A stretch of 64,000 nucleotides of DNA from the NCBI GenBank assembly GCA_947502145.1, contig CANMYO010000002.1, forward strand, positions 62,001 to 126,000. The letters run 5' to 3'. This document shows positions 25,692 to 34,947 of this stretch, piece by piece. Below the pieces are notes generated by a model. That model saw only the letters and a program-made list of their open reading frames with translations, was not told the origin of the DNA and did no database searches. Both the position numbers and the translations under genes were made by a program. How positions within the stretch are numbered: position 1 is the first letter of the stretch; each line of letters begins with the position of its first letter. This DNA comes from an uncultured Paracoccaceae bacterium. Its GTDB lineage: Bacteria > Pseudomonadota > Alphaproteobacteria > Rhodobacterales > Rhodobacteraceae.

Positions 25692-27512
25692 ATGAAACTG
25701 CGCGACCTCATGGAGCCGGAAGAGACCATCGGCAATATCTGGCACGACATGGCCAGCGGCCTCGGGGTGCCGGTGCAGCACCCTGAGGCGGCATGTTCGC
25801 TGCAGGACATCCGCGTTAGCCTGTCGGTCCTGTTTCGCGCCCTTGGAGGAGCGCCCGGCGTAGAGTGTGTCGCGGCACCCGCGACCAGAACGCGCCATCA
25901 GCGCAATCTGCGGCAACGCATTGCGTCAGAGCGTGATCTGGAGTGGGTGGCCAGCTTTGATGGAGAGCGTCTGTCCCTGCCGCCGGTGATTGCGGTTTTC
26001 GCGCAGCCCCACCTGAACCGCGATGTCTACTTCTGGCTGGCTGCCATGGCAGCGGTCACACCGGCCGGTTTCTCAGACTTGCCCGCCGCCGGCAGCCGGG
26101 ACAACGACATCGCTCAGATCGTTACAAATTCCCAAAGCGCGGCGACGGTGGCGGCAGTTTGCCCCGGTCTGCGCGACAGTTTTCAGCGTATGACCAATGC
26201 CTGCGCGGGACTGATCCCTGACGCCGCAACCCTCCCGGCAGAGGGGCGAGCCTATGTGCCATTTGCACCTGTGCCATTCTGGCTCCGCTTTCTAGTGCCG
26301 GGCAGTGGCGGCGCGCCGGCGCAGGATCAGGTTGAAACCCCTGGGCCCACACCGGTCGCGGCCACCAGCAATCGCAAGCTGGGTGAGCGCAAGGATCAGG
26401 ATGAAACCCGCCGCAAGGACAGCTTTATCATTCACAGGTTTGAATCGATCCTGTCCTGGGTGGAATCGATGAACATCAACCGCAGTGTAGATGACAATGA
26501 CACCAAAAATGCCCAGAAGGCGGCAGATGATCAGGACGTGATCAGCCTTTCGAAACATCATCGCCGCGCAGCGACACGGCTGCGATTACACCTTGATCTG
26601 TCACCAGCGGACGCTGATCACGAGGCGCTTGCAGGGTCGTTTACCTACCCGGAATGGAACCACCGTGCGCGCAGCTACATGGCCGATCATTGCCGCGTGC
26701 TGGACGCACCCGTGCGCCCAGAGTCAGATGCCGTGTTCACACCGAATGCGCGTCAGATACGGGCTGTCCGGCGGCAATTCGAAGCCCTGCGTCCGCGTCG
26801 CATAATTCAGTCGCGCCAGATCGACGGGGCGGAACTGGATCTTGATGCCTTGATCACGGCCAAAGCCAATCTGGCTGCAACCGGGCAGGGCAGTGATCGG
26901 ATATGGCAAAACGCGCGGCAGATCGAACGCGACCTGTCCGTGGCCTTTCTGATTGACACCTCGCGTTCCACCGAGGCGGCCATCGGAGATACCAGCGTGA
27001 TCGAGGTCGCACGCGAAACCATGGCCGCGTTGGCTGTCGGCATTGATGTCGCTGGTGACCGGTTGGGGATCTGGGGGTTCTCGTCGCTGCGACGCGACCG
27101 CGTATTTGTCAGGTGTTGCAAGCGGTTTGCTGACCCAATGGGGCCAGATGTGACGGCAAATATCGGTGCGTTGCGGCCAGGGCACTACACCCGCCTTGGG
27201 GCCGCAATTCGCCATGTCAGCGCGCAATTGGCGCAGGAACCCTCATCGCGTAAGCTGTTGATTGTCCTGACAGATGGCAAACCCAACGATCTGGACCATT
27301 ACGAAGGCCAATATGGGATAGAAGACAGTCACATGGCGGTCAAAGAGGCCCGTCGCACCGGGCAAAGCCTACATGGCATCATCATTGATGAAGACGGGCA
27401 GGATTGGTTTGCTCGCATTTTCGGGCGCGGCGGCTTTTCGCTTTTGCCAAGTCCACAACGGATGACCCGGGCCTTACCCGATATTTACCGCAGTCTGACA
27501 CAGGAGACATGA
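25692..27512 (+). CDS. norD: NorD, VWA-domain nitric oxide reductase activator
   Basis: 606 residues. The C-terminal von Willebrand factor A domain (from ~410) holds the MIDAS motif DTSRSTEA, a middle region with conserved Thr (GHYTRLGAAIRH) and the terminal TDGKPNDLDHYEGQYGIEDS. The N-terminal two thirds are the divergent NorD-specific region. Partner of NorQ in NOR maturation; starts 4 nt after norQ. Confidence 0.94.
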   Translation: MKLRDLMEPEETIGNIWHDMASGLGVPVQHPEAACSLQDIRVSLSVLFRALGGAPGVECVAAPATRTRHQRNLRQRIASERDLEWVASFDGERLSLPPVIAVFAQPHLNRDVYFWLAAMAAVTPAGFSDLPAAGSRDNDIAQIVTNSQSAATVAAVCPGLRDSFQRMTNACAGLIPDAATLPAEGRAYVPFAPVPFWLRFLVPGSGGAPAQDQVETPGPTPVAATSNRKLGERKDQDETRRKDSFIIHRFESILSWVESMNINRSVDDNDTKNAQKAADDQDVISLSKHHRRAATRLRLHLDLSPADADHEALAGSFTYPEWNHRARSYMADHCRVLDAPVRPESDAVFTPNARQIRAVRRQFEALRPRRIIQSRQIDGAELDLDALITAKANLAATGQGSDRIWQNARQIERDLSVAFLIDTSRSTEAAIGDTSVIEVARETMAALAVGIDVAGDRLGIWGFSSLRRDRVFVRCCKRFADPMGPDVTANIGALRPGHYTRLGAAIRHVSAQLAQEPSSRKLLIVLTDGKPNDLDHYEGQYGIEDSHMAVKEARRTGQSLHGIIIDEDGQDWFARIFGRGGFSLLPSPQRMTRALPDIYRSLTQET

Positions 27513-27513
27513 T

Positions 27514-27690
27514 ATGCGAATCCTTGCACCCTTGACGGCAATGTTGATCACCACATCCGCGCAGGCCGAAGGATTTGACCGACCGATCCCACAGGCGCAA
27601 TCGGCCACGGCGGAATTCTGGTTCTCAATCGCCTGCGTTGCTTTGATCGTTGCGCTGATCGCAGTGCAACGGCTTGTTGCGCGGTCATGA
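27514..27690 (+). CDS. 58-residue membrane protein of the nor operon
   Basis: ATG at 27514, one nt after the norD stop, reads to TGA 27688-27690. The product has a signal-like N-terminus ending SAQA, a Pro/Gln-rich linker (FDRPIPQAQSATAEF) and one transmembrane helix (WFSIACVALIVALIAVQRLV). Its stop overlaps the start of the next small gene by ATGA, so the coupling from norD onward is continuous. No family recognised; in some Rhodobacter nor clusters a small gene named nnrT sits here, but I cannot confirm homology. Confidence 0.65.
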   Translation: MRILAPLTAMLITTSAQAEGFDRPIPQAQSATAEFWFSIACVALIVALIAVQRLVARS

Positions 27691-27923
27691 ATGGGGACGG
27701 CTGGAGCAGGCGAAAGATCGCGCTGGTCCTTTATCCCTTTGGTGCTGGTGCGATGGCGGTCAATGTCTTTTTCGCCTCGCTGATCGCAAGTTGGGTCGGC
27801 GGGCCAGTGTTGTTCACCGGTTGGTCGCTGGTGATCGGCGCAGTGATCGGTGTGCCTGCGACATATGTCTTTGCGGGCCACATCCGCACATTGATGGACG
27901 GGGCCCGCAACGACGTGGATTGA
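27687..27923 (+). CDS. 78-residue two-helix membrane protein of the nor operon
   Basis: ATG at 27687 overlaps the preceding stop. The product has two hydrophobic segments (LVLYPFGAGAMAVNVFFASL and a GWSLVIGAVIGVPATYVFAG segment) and an acidic C-terminus (DGARNDVD). Last gene of norCBQD plus two; a membrane accessory of NOR assembly or electron delivery is plausible by position only. The family was not recognised. Confidence 0.7.
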   Translation: MNGDGWSRRKIALVLYPFGAGAMAVNVFFASLIASWVGGPVLFTGWSLVIGAVIGVPATYVFAGHIRTLMDGARNDVD

Positions 27924-27935
27924 TCCGCGCGTCTG

Positions 27936-28355
27936 TCAGGCAGCCGCTTGGGTCTTTGGACCGGGTATCAGGATCAAGAGTTGTAAAACGGCAAAGATGA
28001 TCTCTGGCACCAGGAACGCCCAGATCAGCGGCGTCAATCCGGCCAGCAGCGCGTTGATCATCGCAATCGAAAACAGGACGCGCCCGGCTCCGTCAAACAG
28101 GGCCAGACGTATATCGTTGAGGTACAGCCGCACGATCGCCCAGATCACGACGACAGAGCCGAAGAAGTTCGCAAACAGGACCGCATGTGGGTCCAGCGTG
28201 GGTAGGGCAGGCAGACCGAGCGCGCCATGCAGGGGAATAAGGATGCCGCCCCAGAACAGCCCAAGGGTAATTGGCAGCGCAAAGGGCCAGGTGACGCATA
28301 AATCGTACCAGGCCGAGACGCGGAATATCCTGTTTGCGGTGTGGGGTGAATACAT
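27936..28355 (-). CDS. four-helix integral membrane protein
   Basis: 139 residues with four hydrophobic segments, e.g. WPFALPITLGLFWGGILIPL, AVLFANFFGSVVVIWAIVRL, and two near the C-terminus. No characterised family recognised. The ATG at 28353-28355 has an AAAGGA ribosome site. It is convergent with the nor operon (13-nt gap) and divergent from a MerR-family gene, with a MerR-type promoter in between (28387-28417), so it is the likely regulated target of that regulator. Confidence 0.8.
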   Translation of the reverse strand: MYSPHTANRIFRVSAWYDLCVTWPFALPITLGLFWGGILIPLHGALGLPALPTLDPHAVLFANFFGSVVVIWAIVRLYLNDIRLALFDGAGRVLFSIAMINALLAGLTPLIWAFLVPEIIFAVLQLLILIPGPKTQAAA

Positions 28356-28386
28356 GGTTTGTCCTTTCCTCTATGGTCAGGACGGG

Positions 28387-28417
28387 TCATAAACCTTTGA
28401 GCATAGTCAAAGGTCAA
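28387..28417 (-). promoter_or_regulatory. MerR-type promoter with 19-bp spacer and perfect dyad
   Basis: On the minus strand, -35 TTGACC (28412-28417) and -10 TTATGA (28387-28392) are exactly 19 bp apart. The spacer region contains a perfect inverted repeat CCTTTGA-N6-TCAAAGG (28394-28413). Over-long spacers with a central dyad are the hallmark of promoters that MerR regulators untwist. The transcript would start near 28380 and read the membrane protein gene. Confidence 0.75.
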
Positions 28418-28429
28418 GGCAAAAACCGC

Positions 28430-28780
28430 ATGAGGATTGGTGAACTCGCCGCCCGCACGGATGTCAGTACGGATACATTGCGTTTGTATGAAAAACGCGG
28501 GCTGATTGCCTCTGTGCGGCGGGTCAATGGTTATCGCGATTTTGACGTGGCCATGGTGCGCCTCGTCCGGCTCGTGCGGTTGGGGCAACGCTTGGGGTTC
28601 AAGCTGCGCGAGATGGAAGACCTTGTCGGGGCGGTCTCTGCCGGTGCGCTGGACGAGACGGAAACCGCCGCACTTTTGCACGACAAGCTCAGCGAAGTGG
28701 ATGCCAAGATCGGAGAACTCTCGCAATTGCGCGGGCTCTTGTCAGATATTTTGGGGCAGGCCTGCCCATTGCAAACCTGA
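28430..28780 (+). CDS. MerR-family transcriptional regulator
   Basis: 116 residues from the ATG at 28430 (MRIGELAARTDVSTDTLRLYEKRG); the frame extends further upstream but the HTH begins exactly here and the extension would run through the divergent promoter. The N-terminal winged HTH is canonical, the RVNGYRDF wing present. A coiled coil follows (LLHDKLSEVDAKIGELSQL) and a short tail with a single Cys (GQACPLQT). No metal-binding Cys pair, so not an obvious metal sensor. Diverges from the four-helix membrane protein. Confidence 0.9.
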   Translation: MRIGELAARTDVSTDTLRLYEKRGLIASVRRVNGYRDFDVAMVRLVRLVRLGQRLGFKLREMEDLVGAVSAGALDETETAALLHDKLSEVDAKIGELSQLRGLLSDILGQACPLQT

Positions 28781-28795
28781 TCTGGGTGTGGCGGT

Positions 28796-30097
28796 TCACA
28801 GATACCGATTAACCAGATTTTCCAGCCGTTCCTGTTGGCCCGAACGCGGTTTTGGATCAAGTTTGGCGTTGCGCACCATGGCCTCGATACTGGTCAGATC
28901 AGAATCCAGCATCGCGGTTGCAGCGGGGGTGTCCCAGCCCGCATAGCGGTCTTTCCGGGCGGCCTCGAGCTTGCCATCCTGCAACATGGCAGCAGCGGCC
29001 TTCAGCCCGGCGGCGCAGGCATCCATACCCCCGACATGCGCAAGGATGAGATCAGCAGGGTCAAGCGATTGGCGGCGCAGTTTCGCGTCAAAGTTGGTGC
29101 CTCCGGTCTTGAATCCACCGGCGCGCAGAACTTCGTAATAGGCCAATGTCATCTCTGGCACGTTGTTGGGAAACTGATCGGTGTCCCAGCCGGATTGATA
29201 ATCATTGCGGTTCATGTCGATCGAGCCAAAGATTCCCAACTCGCGTGCGAGCGCAAGTTCGTGTTCGAACGTATGTCCTGCAAGGATTGCGTGACCCTGC
29301 TCGATGTTGACCTGCACCTCACCTTCAAGCCCGAAATCCTTAAGGAACCCATAGACCGTGGCCACGTCATAATCGTATTGATGCTTGGTTGGTTCCTGCG
29401 GCTTGGGTTCGATCAGGATTGCGCCTTTGAACCCGGTCTTGTGCTTGTAGTCGACGACCATCTGCAGCATCGCACCGGCCTGTTTGCGTTCGCGGCCCAT
29501 GTCGGTGTTCAGCAGTGTTTCATAGCCCTCGCGCCCGCCCCAAAGCACGTAGTTTTCGCCACCCAGCCTCATCGTCGCGTCCATGCAGGTTTTGATGGTT
29601 GCGGCGGAGTAGGCGAAAACGTCCGGGTCAGGATTGGTCGCTGCACCCGCCATAAAGCGGCGATGCGAAAACAGGTTGGCGGTGCCCCAAAGCAACTTTA
29701 TCCCTGTCTCATCCATCTTTTGTGCAAAATAGTCGACAATCTCTTCAAGGTTGCGCGTCGCTTCGGCAAAGCTGGACCCTTCCGGGCGGACGTCAGCATC
29801 GTGAAAGCAGAAGTAGGGCACGCCAAGGCGTTGGAACATGTCAAAGGCCACGTCTGCCTTTAGCCGTGCATGTTCCATACTGTCGCCAAACCATGGGCGT
29901 TCAAAGGTTTGCCCGCCAAAAGGATCACCCCCGGGCCAGGCAAAGGAATGCCAGTAGGCGCAAGCAAATCGCAGGTGGTCGCGCATTGATTTGCCCAAAA
30001 CCACTTCGTCCGGGTTGTAGTGGCGAAAGGCAAATTCATTGTCCGTTTCGGGACCTTCATAGGACAGGGCAGGAACGCCATTGAAGAAATCAGTCAT
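28796..30097 (-). CDS. xylA: xylose isomerase
   Basis: 433 residues, normal for class II enzymes. Interconverts D-xylose and D-xylulose in the cytoplasm. Catalytic/metal motifs: [13 protein letters not shown] (catalytic His and Asp), [33 protein letters not shown] (metal Glu and Lys), [18 protein letters not shown] and GSIDMNRND. Last gene of the xylFHGBA operon, 3 nt after xylB. Confidence 0.97.
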   Translation of the reverse strand: MTDFFNGVPALSYEGPETDNEFAFRHYNPDEVVLGKSMRDHLRFACAYWHSFAWPGGDPFGGQTFERPWFGDSMEHARLKADVAFDMFQRLGVPYFCFHDADVRPEGSSFAEATRNLEEIVDYFAQKMDETGIKLLWGTANLFSHRRFMAGAATNPDPDVFAYSAATIKTCMDATMRLGGENYVLWGGREGYETLLNTDMGRERKQAGAMLQMVVDYKHKTGFKGAILIEPKPQEPTKHQYDYDVATVYGFLKDFGLEGEVQVNIEQGHAILAGHTFEHELALARELGIFGSIDMNRNDYQSGWDTDQFPNNVPEMTLAYYEVLRAGGFKTGGTNFDAKLRRQSLDPADLILAHVGGMDACAAGLKAAAAMLQDGKLEAARKDRYAGWDTPAATAMLDSDLTSIEAMVRNAKLDPKPRSGQQERLENLVNRYL

Positions 30098-30100
30098 GGG

Positions 30101-31534
30101 TCAGAGGTCCTTTAGAACAGCATAGGAATGTTGGTAGCGGGCGTGTCCTGCGCGCAGCGCCTGGGCAAGTTTTGGATCAGGGTCAATGGTGCGGGCAAGC
30201 GGTGGTTGTGTGGCGATCTCAGTGCCTGCTCCGGTCGCGGCCATCATGCCAAGCCGGGCTGCGCCTAGGGCCGCACCAAAGTCACCGTCCTTTGGCACAT
30301 CAAGCGCAATGTTCAGGGTACTGGCCAGCATGTGCACCCAATGGTCTGATTTGGCGCCACCGCCGAGCACCAGCGCACGGGTCAATGTGGTGCCCGTCTG
30401 GGCCAGCGCCGATTTTGAATCGGCAAAGGCGTAGCTGACCCCCTGCAAAACGGCGCGCGCGGCGGCACGGGCATCAGTCGCGTGATCAAGGTGCAGGAAT
30501 TGGCCGCGGATGGTGGCGTCGTTGTGCGGGGTGCGCTCTCCGCCAAGATAGGGCAGGAACAGGGTCTTGCCGGGGGCCGTGACGGGGCCAAGGTCCTGGG
30601 TGAGCGCTGCGGCCGATTGACCGGTCAGTCGGGCCAGCCATTCCAGCGCGTCCGTTGCCGCAAGGATAACGCCCATCTGGTGCCAGGTTCCCGGACAGGC
30701 ATGGCAAAAAGTATGCACAGCCGATTCCGGATCAGGCCGATAGCCGTCATTTGCAGCAAACAGCACGCCTGAGGTGCCAAGCGACAGAAACGCGCTGCCT
30801 TCGCCCACAACGCCGGCACCCATCGCGGCAGCCGCGTTATCGCCCGCGCCGCCTGCCACAATCGCGGGGGGCAGACCCATTTCATTGGCTATGTCGGCCC
30901 GCAAACGTCCTGAGGGCGACGACCCTTCGACAAGTCGTGGCATGTGATTGCGGGTCAAATGGCAGGCCGCTAACAGATCATCAGACCAATCGCGTGCGCC
31001 GGTGTCGAACCATGCGGTGCCCGCCGCATCTGACATTTCCGAGCCGTATTCCCCAGTCAGAAACAGGCGCAGATAGTCCTTGGGCAACAAGATTTTGGCG
31101 GTTATGGCGAAAATTTCCGGTTCAGCTGTGCGGACCCATTCCACTTTGGGTGCGGTAAATCCGGGAAATACGATATTGCCGGTTACGGCGCGAAACGCCG
31201 GGTCAGCATCCATCGCGGCGGCCTCTTGGTGGCTGCGCGTGTCGTTCCATAAAATGCAGGGGCGCACCGGCCTGTCATCTGTTCCGATCAGCGTGGCCCC
31301 ATGCATGTGACCTGAAAGGCCAATGCCGCGGACGGCGCTGCAATCCGCCCGCGCAGCGAGGGCGGCAAGTGCCGTCATGGCGGCGTCACACCAGCTTTGC
31401 GGGTCCTGTTCGGACCAGCCATCCTGCGGGCGCTGCACGCTCAGCGGCACGACATGTTCAGCAATAATTGTCTGGCTCGCATCCATCAGGATCGCCTTGA
31501 GCGAAGAGGTGCCCAGATCAAGCCCGATGAACAT
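30101..31534 (-). CDS. xylB: xylulokinase
   Basis: 477 residues, FGGY kinase. Phosphorylates D-xylulose to xylulose 5-phosphate. N-terminal IGLDLGTSSLKAILMD phosphate loop, GIGLSGHMHGATLIG, the FGGY-type segment SLGTSGVLFAAN and the C-terminal GGGAKSDHWVHMLASTL. The ATG is shared with the stop of the upstream ATPase gene (TAATG). Confidence 0.96.
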   Translation of the reverse strand: MFIGLDLGTSSLKAILMDASQTIIAEHVVPLSVQRPQDGWSEQDPQSWCDAAMTALAALAARADCSAVRGIGLSGHMHGATLIGTDDRPVRPCILWNDTRSHQEAAAMDADPAFRAVTGNIVFPGFTAPKVEWVRTAEPEIFAITAKILLPKDYLRLFLTGEYGSEMSDAAGTAWFDTGARDWSDDLLAACHLTRNHMPRLVEGSSPSGRLRADIANEMGLPPAIVAGGAGDNAAAAMGAGVVGEGSAFLSLGTSGVLFAANDGYRPDPESAVHTFCHACPGTWHQMGVILAATDALEWLARLTGQSAAALTQDLGPVTAPGKTLFLPYLGGERTPHNDATIRGQFLHLDHATDARAAARAVLQGVSYAFADSKSALAQTGTTLTRALVLGGGAKSDHWVHMLASTLNIALDVPKDGDFGAALGAARLGMMAATGAGTEIATQPPLARTIDPDPKLAQALRAGHARYQHSYAVLKDL

Positions 31535-32280
31535 TATGCTGCGGCCTTCGGGTTCTTGCCAAGGATGATCATTGACAGGATATCATCCTCGGTCACGTCC
31601 TCGACCCGTTCATTGCCGACCATCTGGCCGTTCTTCATCACCGAAACACGATCGCAAAGCGCCATCATTTCACGGGTGTCGTGGCTGATCAGGAAGATGC
31701 CAAGCCCCTGTTTCTTGAGCTCTTGGATAAGTTCCGCCACCATCGCGGTTTCGTGCACGCCAAGCGCGGCGGTTGGTTCATCCATGATCAGGATCTTGGC
31801 GTTGAAATAGACGGCGCGGGCGATGGCTACGGATTGGCGTTGCCCCCCGGACAGGGCAGAAACCGGCTCTTTCAGTTTTTTGAAATTGGGGTTGAGCCGG
31901 GCCATGATCTTGCGGGTTTCGGCCTCCATCCGATCATCATCGACAAACCCCAAAGCGGTGGTCAGTTCCCGCCCCAGAAACAGGTTCGCGGCAGCGTCCA
32001 GATTGTCCGCGAGGGCGAGCGTTTGATAGATTGTTTCGATATTGTGATTGCGCGCGTCGCGAGGCGTGGTGATCTGCACCTGTTGCCCGTTGATCCAGAT
32101 TTCACCCTCGTCCATCTGATACGCACCCGACAGGATCTTGATCAGCGTCGATTTGCCCGCGCCGTTGTGGCCCAGCAGCCCAACCACTTCGCCGGGGTTC
32201 AGGCTGATGCTGACATTGTCGACCGCCTGCACGCCACCAAAGGCGATCGAGACATTCTTCATTTCCACCAGGGGTGTCAT
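31534..32280 (-). CDS. xylG: sugar ABC transporter ATPase, single-domain (XylG/FrcA type)
   Basis: 248 residues, one ABC domain. Walker [10 protein letters not shown], signature [14 protein letters not shown], Walker [13 protein letters not shown] and H-loop ISHDTREMM are all intact. E. coli XylG has two fused domains; this short form matches the FrcA-type arrangement common in alphaproteobacteria and should act as a homodimer. Abuts the permease gene (stop-start adjacent). Confidence 0.9.
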   Translation of the reverse strand: MTPLVEMKNVSIAFGGVQAVDNVSISLNPGEVVGLLGHNGAGKSTLIKILSGAYQMDEGEIWINGQQVQITTPRDARNHNIETIYQTLALADNLDAAANLFLGRELTTALGFVDDDRMEAETRKIMARLNPNFKKLKEPVSALSGGQRQSVAIARAVYFNAKILIMDEPTAALGVHETAMVAELIQELKKQGLGIFLISHDTREMMALCDRVSVMKNGQMVGNERVEDVTEDDILSMIILGKNPKAAA

Positions 32281-33579
32281 CTATTTGCCTCCCACACGTT
32301 TGCGGTATTGGATGTCGATCCAGACGGCAAAGACAAGCACTGCGCCCACGACCATATTCTGCAAGGGCGCATCAACGCCAATCATGGCCATGCCTGATTG
32401 CAGTGATTGCATGATCAAAGCCCCAAGGATCGCGCCGTAAACCGTGCCGATACCTCCTGACAGCGCAGTTCCCCCAATGACGGCGGCGGCAATCACGCGC
32501 AGTTCGTCCAGCGTGCCCAGGTCATTGGAATGGTTGGCCAATCGGGATGAGGCGACAACAGCGGCGATTGCACAAAGAACGCCCATCAGCATGAAGATTT
32601 TCAGTGTCAGCATCCGTGTGTTGATGCCTGACAGCTGCGCTGCATCTGGATTGCCGCCGGTGGCAAAGACATAACGGCCAAAGCGGGTCTTGCGGGCGAT
32701 AACAGTCATGATCGCGGCAATCGCGATCAACAACAGCACTGAAACCGGCAAACCATAGACCGGTGCGCAGCCCTCGGCGGCCTCACAGCCAAACCGGCCG
32801 GGGTCACGGGCAACAACCCGTTCGGGCACCCGGTAACTGGTCAGCACGCCGATAAAGCCTGCGATGGCGCCTGTCGCGATTGCGGCAAGCGAAAATTCGG
32901 CCCACAGGGGTTTGACCATGAAACCATGCGCCAGCTTGGTGCGGCGGGCGTTGAAGATCGCGAATATGACAAACAGGATGGCAAGACCGCCGATGATCCA
33001 GCTCAGCGTGCCACCCAGCGTACCATTGATGCCACCAAAAGACATGAAGGTTTTATCCAGTGGACCAATAGTCTGTCCGCCGGTCTGATACCATCCGACA
33101 TTGCGCCAGATCAAAAAGCCGCCCAGCGTGACAATGAAAGCCGGAATGCCCTGATAACCGACGAGCCAGCCATTCACCGCCCCGATCAATGCGCCAAGCG
33201 CCAGACCCGCGGCAATGGTGATCCAAGGGATCGCCCAATGGCCAATCTCAAGCCCCACGGGGCCAGGCAGGAACCGGACCTGCGTCATGGCCATCAGCGC
33301 CGAAGTTGCGGCCAGTACGGCCCCGACGGACAGGTCGATGTGGCGCGTGACAATCACGAACACCATGCCCGTCGCCATGATCGCGACGCTGACCGTCTGG
33401 ATCGTCAGATTGAAGATGTTGCGCGGTGTCAGAAACCGACCGTCGGTCAGCACGTTAAAGACCAAGGCGACAAGCACAAAGGCTCCGATCATGCCCAGCA
33501 AGCGGGTATCCAGTTCAAGCGTCTGGAAAAAGTTACGATTGGTCTGCGACCGGCGCGCGTCTGTCGTGGATTGGGACAT
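32281..33579 (-). CDS. xylH: sugar ABC transporter permease (XylH type)
   Basis: 432 residues from the ATG at 33577-33579 behind GGAG; the frame extends to 33690 but without ribosome site. About ten to twelve hydrophobic segments, with the family motif RHIDLSVGAVLAATSALMAM and the late GINTRMLTLKIF/GGTALSGGIGTVYGAILG region. Longer than RbsC-type permeases (~320), as XylH normally is. Works with XylF and XylG. Confidence 0.9.
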   Translation of the reverse strand: MSQSTTDARRSQTNRNFFQTLELDTRLLGMIGAFVLVALVFNVLTDGRFLTPRNIFNLTIQTVSVAIMATGMVFVIVTRHIDLSVGAVLAATSALMAMTQVRFLPGPVGLEIGHWAIPWITIAAGLALGALIGAVNGWLVGYQGIPAFIVTLGGFLIWRNVGWYQTGGQTIGPLDKTFMSFGGINGTLGGTLSWIIGGLAILFVIFAIFNARRTKLAHGFMVKPLWAEFSLAAIATGAIAGFIGVLTSYRVPERVVARDPGRFGCEAAEGCAPVYGLPVSVLLLIAIAAIMTVIARKTRFGRYVFATGGNPDAAQLSGINTRMLTLKIFMLMGVLCAIAAVVASSRLANHSNDLGTLDELRVIAAAVIGGTALSGGIGTVYGAILGALIMQSLQSGMAMIGVDAPLQNMVVGAVLVFAVWIDIQYRKRVGGK

Positions 33580-33699
33580 TCGAAAACTCCTGCCGCCATC
33601 AGCCACTTGGGCTGGGTGCAATAAACGATAGACAGATTTGTCGGAAAAGCGAGGGGCCCCGGCCCGCATGTTGGCTGCGGACCAGAGCAATGGGTCACC

Positions 33700-34734
33700 C
33701 TAGTTGCAGGGGGCAGGGCCGTCGGTCACGCCCTGGCAAAGTGCCTCTTTCGTGATCCAGCCCGCATCAACAACAACAGACAGGTTGTCAGCGGTGACCG
33801 GCACGGGGGCAAGGAACATCGCCGTCATCTCGGTTCCAGCGGGCGAGGTCCACATCTGATGATCGTCGACCTTCATCATGTCGCCGTCATTTTCAGCCAG
33901 CGACACAGCGATTTCACCAGCGGCCTTGCCCAAAGCACGGGCATCTTTCCAGACCGACACGGTTTGCGTGCCAAGCGCAACACGGTTCAGCGCGGCGTGA
34001 TCGCCGTCCTGACCGGACACGGGGATACCTTCCATGCCCTGCGCCGTCAGCGCTGCCACGACGCCGCCCGCGGTGCCGTCATTTGAGGCCACAACCGCAT
34101 CAACACCGTTGTCATTCGCGGTCAGGATCTGCTCCATGTTGCGCTGGGCATTCGCAGGCAGCCATCCATCAGTATAGGCTTCGTCCACGATGGTGATCGC
34201 GCCACTGTCGATAGCCGCTTGCAGGATCTCTTGCTGACCCCCACGCAGGAAATCCGCGTTGGGATCAGTGGGTGAACCTTTGATCATGACATAGCGACCC
34301 TCTGGCTGCGCTTCAAACACTGCGCGGGCCTGCATCCGGCCAACTTCGACATTGTCAAATGTCAAGTAGAATGCGCGGTCGTCTTCGATCAGGCGGTCAT
34401 AGCCGACCACGGGAATGCCCTCAGCGGCGGCCGCTTCGATCGCGGGACCAATCGCGGCGCTGTCCTGCGCCAGAATGATCAGCGCATCCACGCCCTGTGC
34501 GATCAGGCTTTCGACATCGGCAAGCTGTTTTGCGGATGAAGATTGCGCGTCAGCTGACAGATATGCCGCGCCAGCAGCATCCAATGCGCCCTTGATCGCG
34601 GCTTCGTCCGTTTTCCAGCGTTCTTCCTGGAAATTGGACCAGCTTACACCAACGGTCAGTCCGTGGCCTTCGGCTGATACGGTCGTGCCGAGTGCGGTGG
34701 CCGACAACGCGGCGGCCAAAAGTAGTTTTTTCAT
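33700..34734 (-). CDS. xylF: D-xylose ABC transporter substrate-binding protein
   Basis: 344 residues, RbsB/XylF-type. Signal peptide MKKLLLAAALSATALGTTVSA. The XylF pattern is visible in GVSWSNFQEERWKTDE, PVVGYDRLIEDDRAFYLTFD and VVASNDGTAGGVVAALTAQG. ATG preceded by GGGAGGAAAT. First gene of the operon xylF-xylH-xylG-xylB-xylA, regulated from the 213-bp region shared with the divergent ROK regulator. Confidence 0.93.
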   Translation of the reverse strand: MKKLLLAAALSATALGTTVSAEGHGLTVGVSWSNFQEERWKTDEAAIKGALDAAGAAYLSADAQSSSAKQLADVESLIAQGVDALIILAQDSAAIGPAIEAAAAEGIPVVGYDRLIEDDRAFYLTFDNVEVGRMQARAVFEAQPEGRYVMIKGSPTDPNADFLRGGQQEILQAAIDSGAITIVDEAYTDGWLPANAQRNMEQILTANDNGVDAVVASNDGTAGGVVAALTAQGMEGIPVSGQDGDHAALNRVALGTQTVSVWKDARALGKAAGEIAVSLAENDGDMMKVDDHQMWTSPAGTEMTAMFLAPVPVTADNLSVVVDAGWITKEALCQGVTDGPAPCN

Positions 34735-34810
34735 GATTTCCTCCCAGAAATGCCGGCGCAGTGATTGCGACGGCGTCAGCCTTCCGACTCACCGCGCTAG
34801 GGTCGCTCAA

Positions 34811-34833
34811 TTTATTTTAGCTGTCAAAATAAA
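34811..34833. promoter_or_regulatory. candidate ROK (XylR) operator
   Basis: TTTATTTT-N7-AAAATAAA is a perfect inverted repeat 77 bp upstream of xylF and 115 bp upstream of the ROK gene. AT-rich TTATTTT/AAAATAA dyads resemble NagC/Mlc-type ROK sites; binding here is inferred from position. The rest of the 213-bp gap shows no gene. Confidence 0.5.
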
Positions 34834-34947
34834 AATGACGGATCAATGCCAGGAAATACTCGCCAAAGGCTGAATTTGTCCGTAAACTTATGATTATGGC
34901 CGCTGATTTGGTGAATATCCGGCTTATTTAATTCTGGGAGGGAATTA

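Noticed and set aside
27514-27923. Naming the two small nor-linked genes norE/norF or nnrT
   Set aside because: Lengths and topology do not match NorE, and homology to NorF or NnrT could not be established from sequence alone.
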